NCBI RefSeq assembly: GCF_003865075.1
Contig: NZ_BHWB01000007.1
Location: 1-64,000 of the forward strand
Reading direction: 5' to 3'
Origin: Bacteroides faecalis
GTDB lineage: Bacteria; Bacteroidota; Bacteroidia; Bacteroidales; Bacteroidaceae
DNA length: 64,000 nucleotides
A program made the position numbers and the translations under genes. The notes under the pieces are model-generated. The model did not search any database. It was given only the letters and a program-made list of their open reading frames with translations, and was not told the origin of the DNA. Shown here one piece after another: positions 1-8,879 of this stretch (positions are counted from its first letter, which is position 1; every line of letters begins with the position of its first letter).

Positions 1-440
1 TGGAAAAATTAAGATATTTCATAGTTATATTGTTAGGAATACTAATCTATAGCTGTACATCTCATTCACCTTTAAAGAAATATAGAGAGACAAAAGTAAA
101 TGCAAATATGTTGGATACTATATCTTATAATCGCCTAGGTGCTTATAAAGAGACAGCAGAAGTGACCTACCTATTTGGATTCATCCCGCTTAATATTTAT
201 GGATGTGGAAGTGAACACGCTCCTATTTCTCCAAATGAATTAGAGGTATTATCGAAGGAGCAGGAAGAAAGTGCACCATTATATGATAAAAGTATGATGA
301 GATTACTTATAAGTCCGAAGGTTTCTACTGAAATTAATTTCAAGTATTTAGGCATTTATAAATATAAAAGAACAACTATTGAAGGGATAAGTGTAAGCTC
401 ACTTTCAAAAAAGGAAATATCAGAATTGTTGAGAATATGA
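1..440 (+). CDS. small lipoprotein, 5' end one base outside window
   Basis: The frame is open from the first base. The window begins with TGGAAA, so an A just upstream would give an ATG and a 146-residue protein starting MEKLRYFIVILLG. The first 19 residues form a hydrophobic signal peptide ending in the lipobox LIYSC, so the product is predicted to be a lipoprotein exported and anchored in a membrane. The mature part (about 127 residues) is mixed alpha/beta with no motif I recognise; the C-terminal YLGIYKYKRTTIEG stretch looks like a strand-rich segment. The gene ends in TGA and is convergent with the GH15 gene at 491. Base composition is AT-rich compared with the neighbouring metabolic genes. 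Function unknown. An in-frame TTG at 30 is a much less likely start because it would cut the signal peptide. Confidence 0.7.
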   Translation, partial: EKLRYFIVILLGILIYSCTSHSPLKKYRETKVNANMLDTISYNRLGAYKETAEVTYLFGFIPLNIYGCGSEHAPISPNELEVLSKEQEESAPLYDKSMMRLLISPKVSTEINFKYLGIYKYKRTTIEGISVSSLSKKEISELLRI

Positions 441-490
441 AGTGATGTCAAATTACAATTATCCCTAGAAATAAGAAATACAATGTATTT

Positions 491-2281
491 TTAAGGACGA
501 ATAAAAGATAATTTCTTTTCTTCTCCTGCAAACAAAATTGCTGTGTTCACCAGTGCTAAATGTGAATAAGCCTGTGGAAAGTTTCCCAATTGTTCTTTTG
601 TATCGAAATCAATATCCTCACTAAATAAACTAAGATGATTGGAATAGGTTAGAACTTCATCAAACAAGCATCTGGCTTCTTCTTTCTGGTCGGTCATAAA
701 TAATGCACGTATAAGCCAGAATGTACAGATGGTGAAAGCAGAAGTTGGCATCCCAAAATCATCTTTACTGTTATAACGATACATTAGTCCTTTATGAAAT
801 AAAGCATTTTTAACGGACTCTACAGTTTTATGATAACGTATATCATTTGCTGCAATAAATCCGTAGGGTTCCATCAGTAAAAGAGAAGAATCCATGGCCA
901 GATTATCGTAAGTTTGTGAAAAACTCTGGATCTCTTCTTTCCAACCATATTTTATAACGTTTTCTTTTATCTTATCAGCTTCGTTTTTCCAGCATTCACT
1001 ATAACTATATTTATTCATCATTTGAGCAATTTTTGCTCCACGATCTAAGGCGACCCAACACATAACTTTAGAAGAGACGAAATGCTGTCCTTCTCCTCTG
1101 ATTTCCCAAATACCTTTATCTGGTTTTTTCCAGTCGTTTATCACTGTACTTAGAATTGTTTTCACCATTTCCCACATATCTTCTATTTCATCCAGGGTGC
1201 CTGGCATTAGGCAGTAATATTGATAAATAAGATCCATCAGATAACCGAATGAGTCATTTTGTTTCTGATGATAGGCATCATTTCCTATCCTTATAGGTTT
1301 TGAATTTTTATAGCCTGATAAATGTTCGAGAATAGTTTCAGTTAATTTGCGCTCTCCGCGAATACCATACATAATTTGGTATTCATGCTTGGCAACAAAT
1401 GTAGACTGTATGAACTTCATGAAACGTTTGGCGGCACCTGAATGTCCAAATTGAAACATTGTTTCGATGGACATGGAAGCGTCCCGAAGCCAACAAAAAC
1501 GATAATCCCAATTACGAACTTCCCCTATAGCTTCGGGAAGACTAGTAGTTAATGCTGCCAATACTGCACCATTGTGATAGGACATCAGCTTAAGAACAAG
1601 TAAGCTACGTTCTATTACATCATTATAAAGAGTATACTTTTTACTTCGGTTAGTCCAATTTAGCCAGTAAACTAGTGTACGGCAATATTCTATCTTTTCC
1701 CGTTCTATATCAATAGGAATTACTTTCTCATTGTAAGATAGTAGCATAAATTCATCTTTTTCGAGAATGATTTCTTTTTCTTCCGAAATGTCTGACAGTG
1801 AAAGCGAGGAGTACAGATATTGTCTGTCCTTATTGTTAGAAGAACAGTAGGTTTCTATATATTGAGGTGTGATATTGTGAATTACTTTCCCTTGTGCATA
1901 GTTTGGAGCCGGATGATAATTCACTTTGAAATGTGGCTTACCTTTGAGCCAATGAATATAACGATATAGTTCTGCGGGAATATAATGTCCGGCATTATCT
2001 TTTGAACGATAACAGGGCATATAGTCTAATACGGTGAACTCTCCTTCCTCTGAACTGAATTGTGTGGAAAGGATATTGGTATGCGGTATATAACTTTGAG
2101 TAATATGATAATTTTCGGATACTTCAAAACCGAAATACCCACCTTTCTCATGATCGAGTAACCGTGCAAATGTTGAAGGTGAGTCAAAATCTGGAAAACA
2201 CATCCATTCAATGTCCCCTTTCAGGGAAATAAGGGCAGCTGTACGACAGTTGCCTATCACTCCATAATTTAAACGATTCAT
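491..2281 (-). CDS. GH15-family glucosidase / trehalase-like enzyme
   Basis: Predicted cytoplasmic (alpha/alpha)6-barrel glycoside hydrolase of family 15, 596 residues, the usual length for bacterial GH15 glucoamylase/trehalase-like proteins. It has no signal peptide. The N-terminal beta-sandwich begins NYGVIGNCRTAALISLKGDIEWMC, characteristic of this group. The barrel carries RNWDYRFCWLRDASM near residue 260 and WEIRGE near residue 395, the region that supplies catalytic acid residues in the family. The gene lies 5 bp downstream of the trehalose-6-phosphate synthase/phosphatase gene on the same strand, so the two are almost certainly one operon. From context I infer that it acts on trehalose or a related alpha-glucoside and balances the trehalose pool. 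Glucan 1,4-alpha-glucosidase activity remains possible, since the family annotation alone does not separate the two. Confidence 0.85.
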   Translation of the reverse strand: MNRLNYGVIGNCRTAALISLKGDIEWMCFPDFDSPSTFARLLDHEKGGYFGFEVSENYHITQSYIPHTNILSTQFSSEEGEFTVLDYMPCYRSKDNAGHYIPAELYRYIHWLKGKPHFKVNYHPAPNYAQGKVIHNITPQYIETYCSSNNKDRQYLYSSLSLSDISEEKEIILEKDEFMLLSYNEKVIPIDIEREKIEYCRTLVYWLNWTNRSKKYTLYNDVIERSLLVLKLMSYHNGAVLAALTTSLPEAIGEVRNWDYRFCWLRDASMSIETMFQFGHSGAAKRFMKFIQSTFVAKHEYQIMYGIRGERKLTETILEHLSGYKNSKPIRIGNDAYHQKQNDSFGYLMDLIYQYYCLMPGTLDEIEDMWEMVKTILSTVINDWKKPDKGIWEIRGEGQHFVSSKVMCWVALDRGAKIAQMMNKYSYSECWKNEADKIKENVIKYGWKEEIQSFSQTYDNLAMDSSLLLMEPYGFIAANDIRYHKTVESVKNALFHKGLMYRYNSKDDFGMPTSAFTICTFWLIRALFMTDQKEEARCLFDEVLTYSNHLSLFSEDIDFDTKEQLGNFPQAYSHLALVNTAILFAGEEKKLSFIRP

Positions 2282-2286
2282 AGTGA

Positions 2287-4545
2287 TTATTTTTTGTTGG
2301 GTAATAATAGATCTTTGAGAAAGCTGAAAGAGGATATGAGGAGGTTCTTGCTACTTTCATCCGCTAGAGTCATCTTCTGTTTGCCAAGAATAGCACGCAA
2401 GAAATGAAGTACATCCGATTGAGCAGACAGATTATAATTAGCTGTTTCCGATACAGCCCCTATCTTTATAGTGAAGGCATTTGGGGGAACAGCTTGAAAC
2501 ATATCATCGTCTGTAGTATCATCTCCCATTACCAGAATAAAGTCATAGTGTTTATTGACTAATAGACGTCTTACTTCAGAGCCTTTGTTATAATCAGGTG
2601 ATTTGATTTCAACTACTTTGTTTCCTTGTAGGATTTGTAGTTTCTGTCTGGTGCAGATAGAAACCAATGCACTGACCAATTGTTGTGCTCGGAGGCTTCC
2701 CAGCCATGCATCGCTTTCACGATAGTGCCAAGCTATTGCTGTTTCTTTTATTTCTAAATGAGAACGTGGTGTCCTGTCTACAAACATCTGTAATATGGAT
2801 AAAATTCCTGTTCCCCATTCAAACTTTTCCGTATTCTTATGCCATGCTCCATTTTCTTTATAAAATGCTCCATGTTCAGCAGCCATGGATAGGGGAAGAC
2901 AACCTAGCCATTTTTCGAGTGTAATGTGGTCCCGACCGCTATTGATAACAACATGATTTGCCGGATCACTGGTTAGTTGCTGTAAAAGGTTGATTAACTC
3001 TGGTGTTGGTTGAGCATCCTCTGGATGTAGTTTTAGAGCGGCTAAAGTTCCGTCATAATCCAAAAGAAGAAGACGTTGTTTGGCTTGGTTATATTTTAAT
3101 TTGATTTGTGCAATGGTACTGGCTGTGATATGCTTTTTTCTTAGCCACTCATTTTTCGCACAAATTGTATTCATCTCGTTTACGAAATCTGTAGCCCATT
3201 TGTTTACTGTTTGTACGGATAAAATAGCTTGCATACGTTTTAACCGTTCTTTTTGTTCTTTTTCCGGCATTTCAAGAGCCTGACAGATCGCATTTTCTAT
3301 TTGTTCCGTATCATTCGGATTTATTTGAATGGCATCAGTCAGTTCTACGATAGCCCCTGCCATTTCACTAAGGATAAGTACGCCTGTATTTTCGTATTTA
3401 GTAGCTACATATTCTTTAGCAACTAAATTCATACCATCGCGAAGCGGAGTGACCAAAGCGATGTCAGCTACATAATACATGGCAGTGAGCTCCTCAAGTG
3501 AAAATCCGTGATAAAAATAGCAAACCGGAGTCCAATCTATAGTAGAATAGCGTCCGTTAATGGAGCCAATCTCTTCATCAATCTTGGTTTTCAGTTCAGC
3601 ATAGCTACCTACATGATCACGTGAGGGAACTATGACCATGGCAAGTGTTACTTTATTGTGATATTCGGGATGATGTTCAAGGAAAGTAGCAAAACCATGT
3701 AACCGATGGAGAATACCTTTACTATAATCTAGCCTGTCTACTGATAAAATCAATTTATGATTGCCGAACAACTTCCGAGTCCGGTCGATGGCTTGTTTTA
3801 TTTCGGGTTTATAGGATGCTTTATGATAAAGTTCATAATTTATACCCATGGGTAATGCATCAACTCTTACTGTCCGGTTATCAATCTGAACTTCATCGAG
3901 TTTGAAGTCGATATGTAGTACACGTTCTACAGCACTGATAAAGTGACGCATATAATCGTGAGTATGGAATGCAATGAAATCAGCACCTAATAATCCTTTC
4001 AGTATTTCAGCCCGTTCTGGCAAAATGCGGAAAAGTTCATAAGAAGGGAAAGGGATGTGATGAAAATATCCGATACAGAGATCTGGATATTTCTTTCTCA
4101 ACATACCGGGAAGTAACATCAATTGATAATCTTGTATCCATACTTTATCCCCCGGACGTACCAGGCGACATATTTCATCACAAAAAAGCTGATTTACTTC
4201 CTGATAAGATTGCCAAAAGCAGTATTTATATAAGGTATAAGCAAAAAAGTAATGGCATAAAGGCCAGATTGTACTATTGCTATATCCCTCATAATAGTTT
4301 TTAATGTTTGCATCGGATAAAAAGACCGGATGGAAATTCATTTCTTCCAACTTTGTATTTATCTCTACTTTGTCCTTTTCTTTGTTCGTACATATTCCCG
4401 GCCAACCTATCCAATGCTTTTCATAAGAAGTCTGGAGAGAATCTAATCCTGTAGCTAATCCACCTTCACTACGTGAAAAGACGAATGTCCCGTCAGGGTT
4501 GGCTACTTTTACGGGTAATCTGTTTGCTATAATATAGAGTTTCAT
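2287..4545 (-). CDS. fused trehalose-6-phosphate synthase/phosphatase
   Basis: Bifunctional enzyme of 752 residues making trehalose from UDP-glucose and glucose-6-phosphate by way of trehalose-6-phosphate; cytoplasmic. Residues 1-470 form a GT20 OtsA-type synthase: SEGGLATGL near 26, WIGWPG near 45, HHIPFPSYELFRILP near 161, LLGADFIAFHTHDY near 185, RLDYSKGI near 271 and PLRDGMNLVAKEY near 367. Residues about 490-735 form a HAD-type OtsB phosphatase with LLLDYDGTLA (nucleophile Asp, near 494), INSGRD, AEHGAFY, a KSPDYNKG lysine motif and GDDTTDDDMF. The start MKLYIIANRLPVK is canonical for the synthase domain. It is the first gene of the leftward operon with the GH15 gene and is transcribed away from kdp. 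Trehalose is a compatible solute, which fits the potassium-uptake neighbours. Confidence 0.95.
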   Translation of the reverse strand: MKLYIIANRLPVKVANPDGTFVFSRSEGGLATGLDSLQTSYEKHWIGWPGICTNKEKDKVEINTKLEEMNFHPVFLSDANIKNYYEGYSNSTIWPLCHYFFAYTLYKYCFWQSYQEVNQLFCDEICRLVRPGDKVWIQDYQLMLLPGMLRKKYPDLCIGYFHHIPFPSYELFRILPERAEILKGLLGADFIAFHTHDYMRHFISAVERVLHIDFKLDEVQIDNRTVRVDALPMGINYELYHKASYKPEIKQAIDRTRKLFGNHKLILSVDRLDYSKGILHRLHGFATFLEHHPEYHNKVTLAMVIVPSRDHVGSYAELKTKIDEEIGSINGRYSTIDWTPVCYFYHGFSLEELTAMYYVADIALVTPLRDGMNLVAKEYVATKYENTGVLILSEMAGAIVELTDAIQINPNDTEQIENAICQALEMPEKEQKERLKRMQAILSVQTVNKWATDFVNEMNTICAKNEWLRKKHITASTIAQIKLKYNQAKQRLLLLDYDGTLAALKLHPEDAQPTPELINLLQQLTSDPANHVVINSGRDHITLEKWLGCLPLSMAAEHGAFYKENGAWHKNTEKFEWGTGILSILQMFVDRTPRSHLEIKETAIAWHYRESDAWLGSLRAQQLVSALVSICTRQKLQILQGNKVVEIKSPDYNKGSEVRRLLVNKHYDFILVMGDDTTDDDMFQAVPPNAFTIKIGAVSETANYNLSAQSDVLHFLRAILGKQKMTLADESSKNLLISSFSFLKDLLLPNKK

Positions 4546-4556
4546 ACCTATTAATA

Positions 4557-4573
4557 AGCAAAGTACATACCAA
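4557..4573 (-). promoter_or_regulatory. possible sigma-54-like promoter for the trehalose operon
   Basis: On the minus strand the bases read TTGGTATGTACTTTGCT, with GG and GC separated by exactly 10 bp and an intact TTGCT -12 box. The -24 half (TTGGTATG) is weaker than consensus TTGGCACG. The implied transcription start falls one or two bases before the trehalose synthase ATG, so the mRNA would be leaderless. That is unusual, so the call is tentative. Confidence 0.35.
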
Positions 4574-4642
4574 CTAATGATAAAACTTTGCTATGCGCTT
4601 ATAATCAGTATGTTATCTTGAAATGTAAATTTGTAATAAGCT

Positions 4643-4742
4643 TATCAAAATGGAAAATGTCTTTCATTTTGGGAATTTCAGTTTTTATTCTTTCCGTGCA
4701 AATACTTTTTTCCAAAATAGAATACTCTTTTTCAAAATGAAA
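4643..4742. promoter_or_regulatory. four enhancer-like dyad motifs between ots and kdp
   Basis: Four related sites share a CAAAAT core with flanking TT and GAA: TATCAAAATGGAAA at 4643-4656, TTTCATTTTGGGAA at 4662-4675 (opposite orientation), TTTCCAAAATAGAA at 4709-4722 and the perfect dyad TTTCAAAATGAAA at 4730-4742. They lie about 105-205 bp upstream of the predicted sigma-54 start for kdp and about 95-195 bp upstream of that for ots, the usual place for enhancer-binding-protein sites. The binding protein is not encoded in the window. Confidence 0.5.
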
Positions 4743-4821
4743 GGGTGCTACTAGGTATAATAAATGACTAATCTTGTCGTACATGCTTGATTGATAATTA
4801 ATTATGTTTCATTTTACTTTT

Positions 4822-4838
4822 CTGGCACGTATTTGGCA
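4822..4838 (+). promoter_or_regulatory. sigma-54-type promoter upstream of kdp
   Basis: CTGGCACGTATTTGGCA matches the sigma-54 consensus YTGGCACGRNNNTTGCW at all but two positions, with a perfect TGGCACG -24 element and the invariant GG-10 bp-GC spacing. Predicted start near 4849, about 38 bp before the micro-ORF and 150 bp before kdpF. No TTTG/TAnnTTTG housekeeping promoter is evident in the same stretch. Dyad repeats suitable for an activator lie 80-180 bp upstream of the promoter. Confidence 0.65.
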
Positions 4839-4886
4839 TAATACATGGCAGATAATTTTAATAGTTAATCATAAAAAAGAAAGAAG

Positions 4887-4982
4887 ATGGAAATTACACT
4901 ATCATTCATTTTTTGCCTGTTAAGCGGTATCGCTTGTTTTTGGCTATTTTGGAAATGTGTTGATTGGTTTGAAAAGATTTAA
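4887..4982 (+). CDS. 31-residue single-TM micro-ORF ahead of kdpF
   Basis: An ATG-initiated frame of 31 codons plus TAA starts with MEITLSFIFCLLSG and ends CVDWFEKI. It holds one hydrophobic segment (residues 4-22) with a Trp-rich, charged C-terminal tail, the layout of a small membrane protein. A purine-rich AAAAAAGAAAGAAG precedes the ATG. It sits between the predicted sigma-54 start and kdpF, 19 bp before kdpF. I do not recognise the protein; it is not KdpF, which follows. It may be an additional small subunit or regulator of the Kdp ATPase or a leader whose translation affects kdpF. Confidence is limited by the short length. Confidence 0.5.
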   Translation: MEITLSFIFCLLSGIACFWLFWKCVDWFEKI

Positions 4983-5001
4983 AGTAAAGGAGAATTAATT
5001 T

Positions 5002-5082
5002 ATGTACACAGCACTATTTGTATTAGGTATTGCAATCTTCGGTTATTTGATGTATGTACTCATCAGACCCGAAAAGTTTTAA
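5002..5082 (+). CDS. kdpF: KdpF, small stabilising subunit of the Kdp ATPase
   Basis: A 26-residue protein starting MYTALFVLGIAIFGYLMYV and ending RPEKF. One transmembrane helix followed by a short RPE(K/R)F tail is diagnostic of KdpF, which packs against KdpA in the inner membrane and stabilises the KdpFABC complex. It is too short for ordinary gene finders. It lies 22 bp upstream of kdpA on the same strand. Confidence 0.88.
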   Translation: MYTALFVLGIAIFGYLMYVLIRPEKF

Positions 5083-5104
5083 ATTACACAGTTAAGGTAA
5101 AAGT

Positions 5105-6811
5105 ATGAACACAGAAATTTTAGGCGTGATTTTGCAAATTGTCCTGATGGTGGTATTGGCTTATCCATTGGGAAAATACATTGCAAAAGTTTATAGAGGA
5201 GAAAAGACCTGGTCGGACTTTATGGCTCCTATTGAGAGAATAATTTATAAAGTATGTGGAATCGATCCAAACGAAGAAATGGACTGGAAACAGTTCTTGA
5301 AATCATTATTGATACTGAATGCTTTTTGGTTTGTATGGGGGATGGTGTTATTGGTTTCACAAGGATGGTTACCTTTAAATCCGGATGGTAACGGACCACA
5401 GACTCCTGATCAGGCTTTCAATACCTGCATTAGTTTTATGGTCAATTGTAATCTACAACATTATAGCGGTGAGAGTGGCTTGACTTATTTTACTCAGTTG
5501 TTTGTCATCATGCTCTTCCAATTTATTACAGCTGCAACCGGTATGGCCGCAATGGCAGGTATTATGAAAAGTATTGCTGCTAAAACAACAAAAACAATCG
5601 GTAACTTCTGGCAGTTTCTGGTATTAAGTTGTACGCGTATCTTGTTACCACTTTCTTTGATTGTAGGATTCATCCTGATTCTTCAGGGAACTCCAATGGG
5701 ATTTGATGGAAAGATGAACGTGACAACACTTGAGGGTCAGGAACAAATGGTATCTCAAGGTCCTACTGCTGCTATTGTTCCTATTAAACAATTGGGTACG
5801 AATGGGGGTGGCTACTTTGGTGTAAACTCATCACATCCGTTGGAGAATCCAACTTACCTGACAAATATTGCAGAATGCTGGTCTATTCTGATTATCCCGA
5901 TGGCTATGGTACTTGCACTGGGATTCTATACACGTAGGAGGAAATTGGGATATGTTATCTTTGGAGTGATGCTCTTTGCTTATCTGGCAGGTGTCTGTAT
6001 CAATGTTAGTCAGGAAATGGGCGGTAATCCTCGTATTGATGAAATGGGAATTGCTCAGGATAATGGTGCAATGGAAGGTAAAGAAGTACGTTTGGGTGCT
6101 GCTGCAACGGCACTTTGGAGTATTACCACTACAGTTACTTCCAACGGTTCCGTAAATGGTATGCACGACTCAACAATGCCGCTATCTGGTATGATGGAAA
6201 TGCTGAATATGCAGATTAACACTTGGTTTGGTGGTGTCGGTGTGGGATGGATGAACTATTATACCTTTATTATTATCGCTGTATTTATTAGTGGTTTGAT
6301 GGTGGGACGTACACCGGAATTTCTGGGAAAGAAGGTTGAAGCTCGTGAAATGAAGATTGCTACCATTGTTGCTTTACTTCATCCGTTTGTAATATTGGTA
6401 TTTACTGCCATTTCAAGCTATTTATATGTACATCATCCGGATTTTGTAGCGAGTGAAGGCGGTTGGTTGAATAATCCGGGATTCCATGGATTAAGTGAAC
6501 AGCTTTATGAATATACTTCCTGTGCTGCCAACAACGGTTCCGGTTTTGAAGGATTGGGTGACAATACTTATTTTTGGAATTGGACGTGTGGTATTGTACT
6601 TATTCTCAGCCGTTTCCTACCTATCATAGGACAAGTCGCTATTGCAGGCTTGCTGGCTCAAAAGAAGTTTATTCCGGAAAGTGCCGGAACATTGAAAACT
6701 GATACACTGACCTTTGGAGTGATGACATTTGCTGTTATTTTCATTATTGCTGCTCTGTCATTCTTCCCGGTACATGCTTTAAGTACGATTGCTGAACATT
6801 TTAGTTTGTAA
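5105..6811 (+). CDS. kdpA: KdpA, potassium-binding channel subunit
   Basis: Inner-membrane subunit of the high-affinity K+-transporting P-type ATPase; 568 residues, close to the 557 of E. coli KdpA. The four selectivity-filter-like repeats are visible: VNCNLQHYSGE near 118, GTNGGGYFGVNSSHP near 235, TTTVTSNGSVNGM near 345 and CAANNGSGFEG near 475. About ten hydrophobic segments are spread along the chain. It is second in the kdpFABC order and is followed 18 bp later by kdpB. In the family this subunit selects K+ and the KdpB pump powers uptake at very low external potassium. Confidence 0.97.
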   Translation: MNTEILGVILQIVLMVVLAYPLGKYIAKVYRGEKTWSDFMAPIERIIYKVCGIDPNEEMDWKQFLKSLLILNAFWFVWGMVLLVSQGWLPLNPDGNGPQTPDQAFNTCISFMVNCNLQHYSGESGLTYFTQLFVIMLFQFITAATGMAAMAGIMKSIAAKTTKTIGNFWQFLVLSCTRILLPLSLIVGFILILQGTPMGFDGKMNVTTLEGQEQMVSQGPTAAIVPIKQLGTNGGGYFGVNSSHPLENPTYLTNIAECWSILIIPMAMVLALGFYTRRRKLGYVIFGVMLFAYLAGVCINVSQEMGGNPRIDEMGIAQDNGAMEGKEVRLGAAATALWSITTTVTSNGSVNGMHDSTMPLSGMMEMLNMQINTWFGGVGVGWMNYYTFIIIAVFISGLMVGRTPEFLGKKVEAREMKIATIVALLHPFVILVFTAISSYLYVHHPDFVASEGGWLNNPGFHGLSEQLYEYTSCAANNGSGFEGLGDNTYFWNWTCGIVLILSRFLPIIGQVAIAGLLAQKKFIPESAGTLKTDTLTFGVMTFAVIFIIAALSFFPVHALSTIAEHFSL

Positions 6812-6829
6812 TACTGAATTAGAGAAGAT

Positions 6830-8862
6830 ATGAAATATAATAAATCAGCTTCTTTGTTTCCAAAGGAGCAAGTTATAGAAAGTTTGAAACAGTCATTCGT
6901 GAAACTGAATCCACGAATGATGATAAAGAGCCCGATTATGTTTACGGTGGAAGTGGCAACGGCAGTCATGTTATTTGTTACACTTTACTCTATTGTCAAT
7001 CCTTCACAAGGTTCATTTGGTTACAATATAGCCGTATTTTTTATTCTGTTTATTACATTGTTATTTGCCAACTTCGCCGAAGCAATTGCAGAAGCACGTG
7101 GTAAAGCACAAGCAGACAGTTTGCGTAAGACGCGCGAAGAGACACCTGCCAAGAAGTTGGAAGGTAATAAGATTGTTGCTGTAAGTTCTTCACAGCTGAA
7201 AAAAGGCGATGTGTTTGTTTGTGAAGCCGGAGATATAATTCCGTCTGATGGTGAAATTATCGAAGGATTAGCTTCTATCGACGAAAGTGCGATTACAGGT
7301 GAATCTGCTCCTGTGATTCGTGAAGCAGGAGGAGATAAAAGTTCGGTAACAGGTGGTACAAAAGTATTATCCGATCATATAAAAGTAATGGTGACGACTC
7401 AACCGGGAGAGAGTTTTTTGGATAAGATGATTGCTTTGGTAGAAGGTGCATCCCGTCAAAAAACACCGAATGAGATAGCATTGACTATTCTGTTGGCCGG
7501 TTTCACACTTGTTTTGTCATTGTGTGTGTAACGTTGAAACCGTTTGCTGATTATAGTAATACTGTTATCACTATTGCTTCTTTAATCTCGTTGTTCGTTT
7601 GTCTAATTCCGACGACTATCGGTGGGCTACTGTCTGCTATTGGTATTGCCGGAATGGATCGTGCACTTCGTGCTAATGTTATTACTAAATCTGGTAAAGC
7701 TGTAGAAACGGCTGGTGATATCGATACACTGCTGTTGGATAAAACAGGAACTATAACAATTGGTAACCGTAAAGCCACTCACTTTCATTGTGCACCGGGT
7801 ATCCAACTACATGATTTTGTAGAGACTTGCCTACTCTCTTCTTTGTCTGATGAGACTCTGGAAGGTAAATCTATTGTAGAATTAGGACGGGAGTCCGGTA
7901 TCAGGATGCGTAATTTGAACACTACAGGGGCTCACATGATCAAGTTTACGGCTGAAACTAAATGTTCTGGAGTGAATCTGGCAGATGGTACTCAAATACG
8001 TAAAGGTGCTTTCGATGCTATCCGTAAGATAGTGGAGGGGTCAGGAAATAAATTCCCGAAAGAAGTAGAAGATATTATTGCTGCAATTTCGAGCAATGGT
8101 GGTACTCCGCTGGTCGTATGCGTCAATCAGAAAGTAACAGGTGTTATCGAGTTGCAAGATATTATCAAACCGGGTATTCAGGAACGTTTTGAACGTCTAC
8201 GTAAGATGGGGGTGAAGACGGTGATGGTGACCGGTGATAATCCACTGACTGCTAAATACATTGCAGAGAAAGCAGGTGTAGACGATTTTATTGCAGAAGC
8301 CAAGCCGGAAGATAAGATGGAATATATCAAGAAAGAACAGCAAGCCGGTAAGTTGGTAGCTATGATGGGAGATGGTACAAATGATGCTCCGGCACTGGCT
8401 CAGGCAAATGTGGGTGTGGCAATGAATAGTGGTACTCAGGCAGCGAAAGAAGCTGGTAATATGGTCGATCTGGATAATGATCCGACCAAACTGATTGAAA
8501 TTGTAGAAATTGGAAAACAACTGTTGATGACACGTGGCACGCTGACTACTTTCTCTATCGCCAATGATGTAGCCAAGTATTTTGCCATAGTTCCGGCATT
8601 GTTTATGATTGCAATTCCAGAATTGGCAGCACTGAATATCATGCATTTGCATAGTCCTGAAAGTGCTATCTTGTCAGCCGTAATCTTTAACGCGATTATC
8701 ATTCCAATCTTGATTCCATTGGCTTTACGTGGTGTGCAGTATAAACCGATTGGTGCAAGTGCTTTGCTTCGTCGTAACTTATTGATTTACGGTGTAGGTG
8801 GTGTGATTGTTCCTTTCGTCGGAATCAAATTAATTGACTTATTAGTGAGTTTATTCTTTTAA
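6830..8862 (+). pseudogene. kdpB: kdpB, catalytic P-type ATPase subunit, frameshifted at a (TG)4 tract
   Basis: Codes in two frames for one protein of about 676 residues (E. coli KdpB has 682). The first frame (6830-7531) holds the first TM pair and the actuator domain with DESAITGESAP; it hits TAA at 7529-7531 just after [12 protein letters not shown]. The second frame, open from 7522 to 8862, continues [10 protein letters not shown] and carries [10 protein letters not shown] (phosphorylated Asp), [10 protein letters not shown] and [20 protein letters not shown]. The break lies in TTGTGTGTGTAACG (7520-7533). Removing one TG restores a continuous SLCVTLKPF, as expected in this TM segment. So the sequence has a 2-bp expansion of a TG tract: a real slippage mutation or an assembly error. 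As written, no functional pump could be made. I see no slippery heptamer suggesting programmed frameshifting. Confidence 0.93.
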
Positions 8863-8879
8863 TTAAAAAAACAATAGCA

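Noticed and set aside
7514..7533. Programmed ribosomal frameshift in kdpB
   Set aside because: No slippery heptamer or downstream pseudoknot is visible, and KdpB is not known to use frameshifting; an indel in a TG tract is simpler.
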